Source: Pseudomonas sp. H3(2019) (GTDB lineage: Bacteria; Pseudomonadota; Gammaproteobacteria; Pseudomonadales; Pseudomonadaceae). Taken from it: 64,000 bases of DNA. The stretch spans positions 186,001-250,000 of the forward strand of contig NZ_VMSG01000001.1 of the NCBI RefSeq assembly GCF_007713465.1, in the 5' to 3' direction. Positions 18,477 through 27,442 of the stretch are shown piece after piece (the stretch's first letter is position 1; each line of letters begins with the position of its first letter). A model generated the notes under the pieces. That model made no database searches and was not told the DNA's origin. It saw only the letters and a list, made by a program, of their open reading frames with translations. The translations under genes were made by a program, and so were the position numbers.

Positions 18477-18506
18477 ATTTTTTACGGGGGTGTTGTGTAA
18501 AAAAAT
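18477..18506. promoter_or_regulatory. Inverted repeat in the spuI-spuA divergent region
   Basis: ATTTTTTAC (18477-18485) and GTAAAAAAAT (18497-18506) are inverted copies separated by 11 bases, with GTGTTGT repeated directly before each arm region. It lies in the 278-base gap between divergent spuI and spuA. It could be the operator for a polyamine-responsive regulator; no direct evidence. Confidence 0.35.
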
Positions 18507-18560
18507 GAACAACGCTAAGCTCAAATCAAACCCATAACAGCAATAATACCGGGGTGCTTC

Positions 18561-18911
18561 ATGTCTCGCCTGCCGTTAATCGGCGTCACCGACTGCTCAA
18601 GACAGATCGGTTTGCATGCTTATCACATCACCCGCGATAAGTACGTCCGCGCAGCGGCCACCGTTGCCAAGGACCTGCCGTCGATACTTCCGTCACTGGC
18701 GGAACTGCTCGATCCGACCGATATTATTGACGGTCTGGATGGCATCCTGTTTACCGGCTCTTCTTCTACTGTAGAACCTTTTCACTATAGCGGTCCTGCC
18801 AGCACGCCGGGAACTGCTCATGATCCTGCACGCGACGCCACCACCCTTTCGTTGATACGCGCCGGCAAGCGTGCAGTACAACGCGACGCGGATGCGTCAA
18901 ACAACGCCTGA
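18561..18911 (+). pseudogene. spuA: spuA, gamma-glutamyl-GABA hydrolase with a large in-frame internal deletion
   Basis: Only 116 residues remain of a class I glutamine-amidotransferase-like hydrolase of about 250. Residues 1 to about 98 match the family N terminus (MSRLPLIGVT, LDPTDIIDGLDGILFTGS, EPFHYSGPASTPGTAHDPARDATTLSLIRAG). The frame then jumps straight to the family's extreme C-terminal tail, KRAVQRDADASNNA. The missing middle of roughly 140 residues should hold the catalytic Cys (GICRG), the His-Glu pair (QWHPE) and the oxyanion loop, so the product cannot be a working hydrolase. The frame is preserved across the junction. A recent true deletion or an assembly error are both possible. 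Confidence 0.8.
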
Positions 18912-18949
18912 CGTTTAAAGACGTCAGGACACTCAGCCCAGAGGCATTT

Positions 18950-20308
18950 ATGAGTAACAACCTCGACCAGCTCACCGATTGGTTGAAAGACCACAAGATC
19001 ACAGAAGTCGAATGCATGATTGGCGATCTGACCGGGATCACCCGTGGCAAGATCTCGCCGACCAACAAGTTCATTGCCGAAAAAGGCATGCGCCTGCCCG
19101 AGAGTGTGCTGTTGCAAACAGTGACGGGCGACTACGTCGAAGATGACATCTATTACGAACTGCTCGACCCGGCCGACATCGACATGATCTGCCGCCCGGA
19201 CTCGAACGCGGTATTCCTCGTGCCGTGGGCCATCGAGCCGACCGCACAGGTGATTCACGACACCTATGACAAGCAGGGCAACCCGATCGAGCTGTCGCCG
19301 CGCAACGTGCTCAAGAAAGTCCTGAAGCTCTATTCCGACAAGGGCTGGCAGCCCATCGTGGCGCCGGAGATGGAGTTCTACCTGACCAAGCGTTGCGAAG
19401 ACCCGGACTTCCCGTTGCAGCCGCCGATTGGCCGCTCCGGTCGCCCGGAAACCGGTCGTCAGTCGTTCTCCATTGAAGCGGCCAACGAATTCGACCCGTT
19501 GTTCGAAGACGTCTACGACTGGTGCGAACTGCAAGAGCTGGATCTGGACACACTGATCCACGAAGACGGCACGGCGCAGATGGAGATCAACTTCCGTCAC
19601 GGCGACGCGCTGTCCCTGGCCGACCAGATCCTGGTGTTCAAGCGCACCATGCGCGAAGCGGCGCTCAAGCACGACGTGGCCGCGACCTTCATGGCCAAGC
19701 CGATGACCGGCGAGCCGGGCAGTGCGATGCACTTGCACCAGAGCATCATCGACATCGAAAGCGGCAAAAACGTCTTCTCTAATGAAGACGGGACGATGAG
19801 CGAGCTGTTCCTGCACCACATCGGTGGCTTGCAGAAGTTCATCCCCGAGCTGTTGCCGCTGTTCGCCCCCAACGTCAACTCGTTTCGCCGCTTCCTGCCG
19901 GATACCTCGGCGCCGGTGAACGTGGAGTGGGGCGAAGAAAACCGCACCGTCGGCCTGCGAGTCCCGGACGCAGGCCCGCAAAACCGTCGGGTGGAAAACC
20001 GCCTGCCGGGCGCCGATGCCAACCCTTACCTGGCGATCGCCGCGAGCCTGCTCTGCGGTTACATCGGCATGGTGGAAGGCATCAACCCGAGCGCACCCGT
20101 GGTTGGACGGGGTTACGAGCGACGCAATCTGCGTCTGCCGCTGACCATCGAAGACGCACTGGAACGCATGGAACACAGCGCGACCATCGAGAAGTATCTG
20201 GGCAAAAAATTCATTACTGGCTACGTCGCGGTCAAGCGGGCCGAGCATGAAAACTTCAAGCGCGTGATCAGTTCGTGGGAGCGGGAGTTCCTGTTGTTTG
20301 CCGTCTGA
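18950..20308 (+). CDS. spuB: Gamma-glutamylpolyamine synthetase (glutamine synthetase family)
   Basis: A 452-residue GS-type ligase, a second gamma-glutamylputrescine synthetase. Visible GS features: MIGDLTGITRGK, the Glu ligands in VAPEMEFYLTKR, EDGTAQMEINFRHGD, GSAMHLHQSI, the ATP/glutamate region NVEWGEENRTVGLRVP and RVENRLPGADANPYLAIAASL. It lies 38 bases after the spuA remnant and 53 bases before spuC, so one transcript is likely. With spuA broken, its product would have to be processed by another hydrolase. Confidence 0.9.
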   Translation: MSNNLDQLTDWLKDHKITEVECMIGDLTGITRGKISPTNKFIAEKGMRLPESVLLQTVTGDYVEDDIYYELLDPADIDMICRPDSNAVFLVPWAIEPTAQVIHDTYDKQGNPIELSPRNVLKKVLKLYSDKGWQPIVAPEMEFYLTKRCEDPDFPLQPPIGRSGRPETGRQSFSIEAANEFDPLFEDVYDWCELQELDLDTLIHEDGTAQMEINFRHGDALSLADQILVFKRTMREAALKHDVAATFMAKPMTGEPGSAMHLHQSIIDIESGKNVFSNEDGTMSELFLHHIGGLQKFIPELLPLFAPNVNSFRRFLPDTSAPVNVEWGEENRTVGLRVPDAGPQNRRVENRLPGADANPYLAIAASLLCGYIGMVEGINPSAPVVGRGYERRNLRLPLTIEDALERMEHSATIEKYLGKKFITGYVAVKRAEHENFKRVISSWEREFLLFAV

Positions 20309-20361
20309 TGCGCCGGGTGCGGCCCTGAAAAGCCGCACTCTCACCCAACCAGGAGAGCTTT

Positions 20362-21726
20362 ATGACCAGCAAGAACCCGCAAACCCGTGAATGGCAAACA
20401 CTGAGCCGCGAACACCACCTGGCGCCTTTCAGCGACTTCAAACAGCTGAAGGAGAAAGGCCCGCGGATCATCACCAACGCCAAGGGCGTTTACCTCTGGG
20501 ACAGTGAAGGCAACAAGATCCTCGACGGCATGGCCGGTCTGTGGTGCGTGGCCATCGGTTACGGTCGCGATGAACTGGCCGATGCTGCCAGCAAACAGAT
20601 GCGCGAGCTGCCTTATTACAATCTTTTCTTCCAGACCGCCCATCCACCGGTACTGGAACTGGCCAAGGCCATCTCGGACATCGCGCCGGAAGGCATGAAC
20701 CACGTGTTCTTCACCGGTTCTGGCTCTGAAGGCAACGACACCATGCTGCGCATGGTTCGTCACTACTGGGCGATCAAGGGCCAGCCGAAGAAGAAGGTCA
20801 TCATCAGCCGCAAAAACGGCTACCACGGCTCGACCGTGGCCGGCGCCAGCCTGGGCGGCATGACTTACATGCACGAGCAGGGCGACTTGCCGATCCCGGG
20901 CATCGTTCACATCCCGCAGCCGTACTGGTTCGGTGAGGGGGGCGACATGAGCCCCGAAGAGTTCGGTATCTGGGCCGCCAACCAGCTGGAAGAAAAGATT
21001 CTCGAACTTGGCGTCGACACGGTCGGTGCGTTCATTGCCGAGCCGATTCAGGGCGCCGGCGGCGTGATCATTCCGCCAGACAGCTACTGGCCGCGCATCA
21101 AGGAAATCCTCGCCAAGTACGACATCCTGTTCGTGGCCGACGAGGTGATCTGTGGTTTCGGTCGTACCGGCGAGTGGTTCGGCAGCGATTTCTACGGCCT
21201 CAAGCCCGACATGATGACCATCGCCAAAGGCCTGACGTCCGGCTACATCCCGATGGGTGGGCTGATCGTGCGTGACGAAGTGGTCGAGGTACTGAACGAA
21301 GGGGGCGACTTCAACCACGGTTTCACCTATTCCGGGCACCCGGTCGCCGCTGCGGTGGCACTGGAGAACATTCGTATTCTGCGCGAAGAGAAAATTATCG
21401 AGCGCGTTCGTGCAGAAACGGCACCTTATTTGCAAAAGCGTCTACGGGAACTGAACGATCACCCGCTGGTGGGTGAAGTTCGTGGGGTAGGTCTGTTGGG
21501 GGCTATCGAACTGGTTCAGGACAAGGCGACCCGTGCGCGGTATGTCGGTAAGGGGGTTGGCATGATCTGCCGGCAGTTCTGCTTCGACAACGGGCTGATC
21601 ATGCGCGCCGTGGGCGACACCATGATCATCGCTCCGCCACTGGTCATCACCAAAACCGAGATCGATGAACTGGTGACCAAGGCGCGCAAGTGCCTGGACC
21701 TGACCCTGAGTGCGCTGCAAAGCTAA
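20362..21726 (+). CDS. spuC: Putrescine-pyruvate (polyamine) aminotransferase
   Basis: A 454-residue class III PLP aminotransferase that converts putrescine to 4-aminobutanal with pyruvate as acceptor. Marks: [18 protein letters not shown], the aromatic-His pair NGYHGST, the PLP-stacking Asp in [14 protein letters not shown] (D260) and the Schiff-base Lys289 in [11 protein letters not shown]. The length fits SpuC. AGGAG lies ahead of the ATG at 20362. This route to GABA does not need SpuA, so it may compensate for the broken gene. Confidence 0.93.
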   Translation: MTSKNPQTREWQTLSREHHLAPFSDFKQLKEKGPRIITNAKGVYLWDSEGNKILDGMAGLWCVAIGYGRDELADAASKQMRELPYYNLFFQTAHPPVLELAKAISDIAPEGMNHVFFTGSGSEGNDTMLRMVRHYWAIKGQPKKKVIISRKNGYHGSTVAGASLGGMTYMHEQGDLPIPGIVHIPQPYWFGEGGDMSPEEFGIWAANQLEEKILELGVDTVGAFIAEPIQGAGGVIIPPDSYWPRIKEILAKYDILFVADEVICGFGRTGEWFGSDFYGLKPDMMTIAKGLTSGYIPMGGLIVRDEVVEVLNEGGDFNHGFTYSGHPVAAAVALENIRILREEKIIERVRAETAPYLQKRLRELNDHPLVGEVRGVGLLGAIELVQDKATRARYVGKGVGMICRQFCFDNGLIMRAVGDTMIIAPPLVITKTEIDELVTKARKCLDLTLSALQS

Positions 21727-21736
21727 GTGCTAGGCT

Positions 21737-21769
21737 CTGAGCGAGGTCCGTGGCTGGCACTTCGCTCAG
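21737..21769. other. Stem-loop in the spuC-spuD intergenic region
   Basis: CTGAGCGA (21737-21744) pairs with TCGCTCAG (21762-21769) around a 17-base loop, just after the spuC stop. No T-tract follows, so it is not a classical terminator. It may set the ratio of enzyme to transporter mRNA. Confidence 0.35.
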
Positions 21770-21911
21770 GGCGCACAAAGGTTGGGTCTTTCCTTGAAAG
21801 CCTGCCTTGTAACTTGCCAGACTATCCGCTGTTTGAGTTGCCAGGGAATCGGCCGCTGGATTTTGGTTCACAAAAATAATGTGGTTAAAAAGAATAATTG
21901 GAGCATTACGC

Positions 21912-23021
21912 ATGAAGGCATTAGGTTTGAAGAAAACTGGCAAGACACTGCTCGCCTTGTCCCTGATGGGCGTGATGGCTGGGGCAGCCCAGGCCGACGA
22001 TAAAGTCCTGCACGTTTACAACTGGTCCGACTACATCGCACCGGACACCATCGCGAACTTTGAAAAAGAGTCCGGGATCAAGGTCGTCTACGATGTGTTC
22101 GACAGTAACGAAACCCTCGAGGCCAAGTTGCTGGCCGGCAAATCCGGTTATGACGTGGTTGTGCCGTCCAACAACTTCCTGGCCAAGCAGATCAAGGCTG
22201 GTGTTTACCAGGAACTGGACAAGTCCAAGCTGTCCAACTACGGCAACCTGAACAAGTCGCTGCTCAAGGCGGTTTCTGTCAGCGACCCGGACAACAAGCA
22301 TGCCTTCCCTTACATGTGGGGCTCGATCGGTATCGGTTACAACGCCGAGAAGGTCAAGGCCGCGCTGGGCATCGACAAAATCGACTCCTGGGATGTCGTG
22401 CTCAAGCCGGAGAACATTGCCAAGCTCAAGAGCTGCGGCGTGAGTTTCCTCGATTCGCCGACCGAAATGCTGCCGATCGCCCTGCATTACCTGGGCCTGC
22501 CAACCGACAGTCAGAAAAAGGAAGATCTGAAGAAGGCTGAAGAGCTGTTCCTGAAGATTCGTCCTTCGATCACCTACTTCCACTCGTCCAAGTACATCTC
22601 GGATCTGGCCAACGGCAACATCTGCGTAGCCGTCGGCTATTCGGGTGACGCCCAGCAGGCCAAAACCCGTGCCGCCGAAGCCGGTGACAAGGTGAAAGTC
22701 AGCTACGCCATTCCGAAAGAAGGCGCCGGCAGCTTCTACGACATGGTCGCTATCCCTAAAGATGCGGAAAACGTCGAGGGTGCCTACAAGTTCATGAACT
22801 ACCTGTTGCAGCCGAAAGTGATGGCTGAAATCACCAACGCCGTGCGTTTCCCTAACGGCAACGCCGAAGCCACTCAGTACGTGAACAAGGACATCACCTC
22901 GGATCCGGGCATTTACCCGACTGCCGATGTGCAAGCCAAGCTGTATGCAATCGCCGATTTGCCAGCCGCTACCCAGCGTGAGCTGACCCGTAGCTGGACC
23001 AAGATCAAATCGGGTAAATAA
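21912..23021 (+). CDS. spuD: Polyamine (putrescine) ABC transporter, periplasmic binding protein
   Basis: A 369-residue PotF-like binding protein. The signal peptide ends at [19 protein letters not shown]. Family stretches: [57 protein letters not shown] and [25 protein letters not shown]. The Trp/Asp of the NWSDY motif line the polyamine pocket. In P. aeruginosa SpuD prefers putrescine. The ATG at 21912 has GGAG upstream; the earlier start at 21879 would misplace the signal peptide. A tandem paralogue, spuE, follows. Confidence 0.9.
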   Translation: MKALGLKKTGKTLLALSLMGVMAGAAQADDKVLHVYNWSDYIAPDTIANFEKESGIKVVYDVFDSNETLEAKLLAGKSGYDVVVPSNNFLAKQIKAGVYQELDKSKLSNYGNLNKSLLKAVSVSDPDNKHAFPYMWGSIGIGYNAEKVKAALGIDKIDSWDVVLKPENIAKLKSCGVSFLDSPTEMLPIALHYLGLPTDSQKKEDLKKAEELFLKIRPSITYFHSSKYISDLANGNICVAVGYSGDAQQAKTRAAEAGDKVKVSYAIPKEGAGSFYDMVAIPKDAENVEGAYKFMNYLLQPKVMAEITNAVRFPNGNAEATQYVNKDITSDPGIYPTADVQAKLYAIADLPAATQRELTRSWTKIKSGK

Positions 23022-23079
23022 GCCGGTTTGAGGCAATCACCTGTTGCCGTTGTCGCTCTGGCGGCGGCAGCAGGAATAA

Positions 23080-24303
<1,224 letters not shown>

Positions 24304-24374
24304 TGACAAAGGCTCAGACTATCCAAGGTTCGCCTGTATTGGGTGAACTGCAAATTTTGTTGGGAGTTTCGTAA

Positions 24375-25517
24375 ATGGCAGTTGCCTCCGGCGCCTATAA
24401 GAAAGCCCTCGAGGGCGACCAGACACCGAAACAGGTGCTGGTCAAAATCGACCGGGTCACGAAGAAGTTCGACGAGACGATTGCCGTGGACGATGTGTCC
24501 CTGGAAATCAGGAAAGGCGAGATCTTCGCCTTGCTCGGCGGTTCGGGATCGGGCAAATCGACCTTGCTGCGCATGCTGGCAGGATTCGAACGGCCCACGG
24601 AGGGGCGCATTTTCCTCGACGGCGTAGACATCACCGAGATGCCGCCATACGAGCGTCCGATCAACATGATGTTCCAGTCCTACGCCTTGTTCCCGCACAT
24701 GACTGTGGCGCAGAACATCGCCTTCGGCTTGAAGCAGGACAAGATCCCGGCAGCTGAAGTCGACGCCCGCGTGACCGAAATGCTCAAGCTGGTGCAGATG
24801 AGCCAGTACGCCAAGCGCAAGCCGCACCAGCTCTCTGGTGGTCAGCGTCAGCGTGTTGCGCTGGCCCGTTCCCTGGCCAAGCGTCCGAAGCTGTTGTTGC
24901 TCGATGAGCCAATGGGCGCACTGGACAAAAAACTGCGCTCGCAAATGCAACTCGAACTGGTGGAAATCATCGAGCGCGTCGGCGTGACCTGCGTGATGGT
25001 GACCCACGACCAGGAAGAGGCCATGACCATGGCCGAGCGCATCGCGATCATGCACCTGGGCTGGATCGCCCAGATCGGCAGCCCGATTGACATCTACGAA
25101 ACCCCTACCAGCCGCCTGGTTTGCGAGTTTATCGGCAACGTCAACATCTTCGAAGGCGAAGTGGTGGACGATGCCGAGGGCCATGCGCTGATTACCTGCA
25201 AGGACCTGGACCGCAACATCTATGTGGGTCACGGCATCAGCACCTCGGTGCAAGACAAGTCGGTGACCTACGCGATTCGTCCGGAAAAACTGCTGGTGAC
25301 AGCAGAAATGCCGACCTGCGAACACAACTGGTCGAGCGGCAAGGTCCACGACATCGCCTACCTCGGTGGGCATTCGGTGTTCTACGTCGAACTGCCGAGC
25401 GGCAAGATCGTGCAGTCGTTCGTGGCCAACGCCGAACGTCGTGGCCAGCGCCCTACCTGGGGCGATCAGGTTTATGTCTGGTGGGAAGATGACAGCGGCG
25501 TGGTATTGCGCTCATGA
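24375..25517 (+). CDS. spuF: Polyamine ABC transporter, ATPase
   Basis: A 380-residue PotA/PotG-type ATPase. Walker A GGSGSGKST is at 55-63, followed by the Q-loop MFQSYALFPHMT, signature LSGGQRQR, Walker B LLLLDEPMGALD and switch region VTHDQEEAM. The C-terminal ~140 residues form the TOBE regulatory domain (YAIRPEKL, AYLGGHSVFYVEL). Its stop overlaps the spuG start by ATGA. Confidence 0.93.
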   Translation: MAVASGAYKKALEGDQTPKQVLVKIDRVTKKFDETIAVDDVSLEIRKGEIFALLGGSGSGKSTLLRMLAGFERPTEGRIFLDGVDITEMPPYERPINMMFQSYALFPHMTVAQNIAFGLKQDKIPAAEVDARVTEMLKLVQMSQYAKRKPHQLSGGQRQRVALARSLAKRPKLLLLDEPMGALDKKLRSQMQLELVEIIERVGVTCVMVTHDQEEAMTMAERIAIMHLGWIAQIGSPIDIYETPTSRLVCEFIGNVNIFEGEVVDDAEGHALITCKDLDRNIYVGHGISTSVQDKSVTYAIRPEKLLVTAEMPTCEHNWSSGKVHDIAYLGGHSVFYVELPSGKIVQSFVANAERRGQRPTWGDQVYVWWEDDSGVVLRS

Positions 25518-26434
25518 ACACACGAAAGCTCACGCGGCAACTCAGTCGAATAATTCCCGCGGGTCGTCATCTGGTTATCGGGGTCCCGTTCCTCTGGCTG
25601 TTCATGTTCTTCATGCTGCCGTTCTTCATCGTCCTGAAGATCAGCTTCGCCGAAGCCGACGTGGCCATTCCGCCGTACACCGAGATCTACAGCTACGTCG
25701 ATCAGAAGGTCCAGTTGCTGCTGAACCTGGGCAACTACACGATGCTGGGCGGCGACGAGTTGTACATCGCCGCCTATCTTGGCTCGCTGAAGATGGCGCT
25801 GTTCAGCACCATTCTTTGCCTGCTGATCGGCTACCCGATGGCCTACGCCATTGCCAGTGCGCGCAAAGAGATACAGACGGTGCTGGTGTTGCTGATCATG
25901 ATGCCGACCTGGACCGCCATCCTGATCCGCGTGTATGCGTGGATGGGCATCCTCAGCAACAACGGCCTGCTCAACGGCTTCCTGATGTCGATGGGCTGGA
26001 TCAATGAGCCGCTGCAGATCCTCAACACCAACCTGGCGGTCTATATCGGCGTGGTCTATTCGTACCTGCCGTTCATGATCCTGCCGCTGTACGCCAACCT
26101 GGTGAAGCACGACAACAGTTTGCTGGAAGCCGCTTCAGACCTGGGTTCGAGTACCTTCAACAGCTTCTGGAAGATCACTGTTCCGTTGTCGAAAAACGGC
26201 ATCATCGCTGGCTGTATGCTGGTGTTCATCCCGGTGGTGGGTGAGTTCGTGATCCCGGAACTGCTCGGTGGCCCGGAAACCCTGATGATCGGTAAAGTGC
26301 TCTGGCAAGAGTTCTTCAACAACCGTGACTGGCCGGTGGCGTCTGCCTTGGCGGTGGTGATGCTGGCGATCCTGATTGTGCCGATCATTCTGTTCAACCG
26401 CAGTCAGGCCAAGGAAATGGAGGGTAAAGAATGA
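25514..26434 (+). CDS. spuG: Polyamine ABC transporter, permease 1
   Basis: A 306-residue PotB/PotH-like permease with about six membrane segments. An EAA-type loop is visible (SLLEAASDLGSSTFNSFWKITVPLS). The ATG overlaps the spuF stop and its own stop overlaps spuH, so the three genes are translationally coupled. It forms the channel with SpuH. Confidence 0.93.
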   Translation: MNTRKLTRQLSRIIPAGRHLVIGVPFLWLFMFFMLPFFIVLKISFAEADVAIPPYTEIYSYVDQKVQLLLNLGNYTMLGGDELYIAAYLGSLKMALFSTILCLLIGYPMAYAIASARKEIQTVLVLLIMMPTWTAILIRVYAWMGILSNNGLLNGFLMSMGWINEPLQILNTNLAVYIGVVYSYLPFMILPLYANLVKHDNSLLEAASDLGSSTFNSFWKITVPLSKNGIIAGCMLVFIPVVGEFVIPELLGGPETLMIGKVLWQEFFNNRDWPVASALAVVMLAILIVPIILFNRSQAKEMEGKE

Positions 26435-27321
26435 AGCGCTTCCGTTTCTCCAGCCTGATGCTGGTGCTCGGCCTGTTGTTCATCTACCTGCCGATGCTGA
26501 TTCTGGTGATCTACTCGTTCAACGCCTCGAAACTGGTGACGGTCTGGGGTGGCTGGTCGGTGAAGTGGTACGTCGGCCTGCTGGACAACACCCAACTGAT
26601 GGGTTCGGTGCTGCGCTCGCTGGAAATCGCCTGCTACACCGCGATTGCCGCCGTAGCGCTGGGCACCCTCGCCGCCTTCGTGCTGACCCGCGTGACCCGC
26701 TTCAAGGGTCGCACGCTGTTCGGTGGCCTGGTCACCGCGCCGTTGGTGATGCCGGAAGTGATCACTGGTCTGTCGCTGTTGCTGCTGTTCGTGGCGATGG
26801 CGCAGATGATCGGCTGGCCGCAGGAACGTGGCATCGTCACCATCTGGATCGCCCACACCACGTTCTGCGCCGCTTATGTGGCGGTGGTGGTGTCGGCACG
26901 TTTGCGTGAGCTGGACCTGTCCATCGAAGAGGCGGCCATGGACCTCGGTGCGCGGCCGTGGAAGGTGTTCTTCCTGATCACCATCCCGATGATCGCGCCC
27001 TCGCTGGCCGCCGGCGGCATGATGTCGTTCGCCCTGTCGCTGGACGATCTGGTGCTGGCGAGCTTCGTCTCCGGCCCGGGTTCCACGACCTTGCCGATGG
27101 AAGTGTTCTCGGCTGTGCGCCTGGGCGTGAAACCCGAGATCAACGCCGTGGCCAGCCTGATTCTGCTGGCGGTGTCGATCATGACCTTCCTGGTCTGGTT
27201 CTTCAGCCGCCGTGCTGAAGAAAGTCGCAAGCGTGCGATCCAGCAAGCCATCGAAGAGGGCGCAGCGGACTCCTGGAAACAACCGGACGTACGCCGCGCA
27301 CAGGCGCCAGAAGCGGCTTAA
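26431..27321 (+). CDS. spuH: Polyamine ABC transporter, permease 2
   Basis: A 296-residue PotC/PotI-like permease. The EAA loop is SIEEAAMDLGARPWKVFFLITIP, and hydrophobic segments include LMLVLGLLFIYLPMLILVIYS (in part). The start overlaps the spuG stop (ATGA). It is the last gene of the spu operon; a decayed family B repeat follows and may end transcription. Confidence 0.93.
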   Translation: MKRFRFSSLMLVLGLLFIYLPMLILVIYSFNASKLVTVWGGWSVKWYVGLLDNTQLMGSVLRSLEIACYTAIAAVALGTLAAFVLTRVTRFKGRTLFGGLVTAPLVMPEVITGLSLLLLFVAMAQMIGWPQERGIVTIWIAHTTFCAAYVAVVVSARLRELDLSIEEAAMDLGARPWKVFFLITIPMIAPSLAAGGMMSFALSLDDLVLASFVSGPGSTTLPMEVFSAVRLGVKPEINAVASLILLAVSIMTFLVWFFSRRAEESRKRAIQQAIEEGAADSWKQPDVRRAQAPEAA

Positions 27322-27333
27322 CCCCGGCAAGAT

Positions 27334-27411
27334 GATCGTTCCCACGCTCTGCGTGGGAACGCATCCTGTGACGCTCCGCGTCACGCTTCAACGGCGGACG
27401 CAGAGCGTCCA
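27334..27411. repeat. Family B composite repeat, partly decayed
   Basis: It begins with an intact hairpin GATCGTTCCCACGCTCTGCG-TGGGAAC, continues with the inner GTGACGCTCCGCGTCACG palindrome, and ends in a truncated outer arm CGCAGAGCGTCC. It lies between the convergent spuH and acylase genes. Confidence 0.75.
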
Positions 27412-27442
27412 TGGCGGCAGCCCGACCAACAGAAATCTCGAG

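Noticed and set aside
18818..20344. A 508-codon minus-strand frame over spuB and the spuA end
   Set aside because: Shadow of spuB; no start signal or family match.
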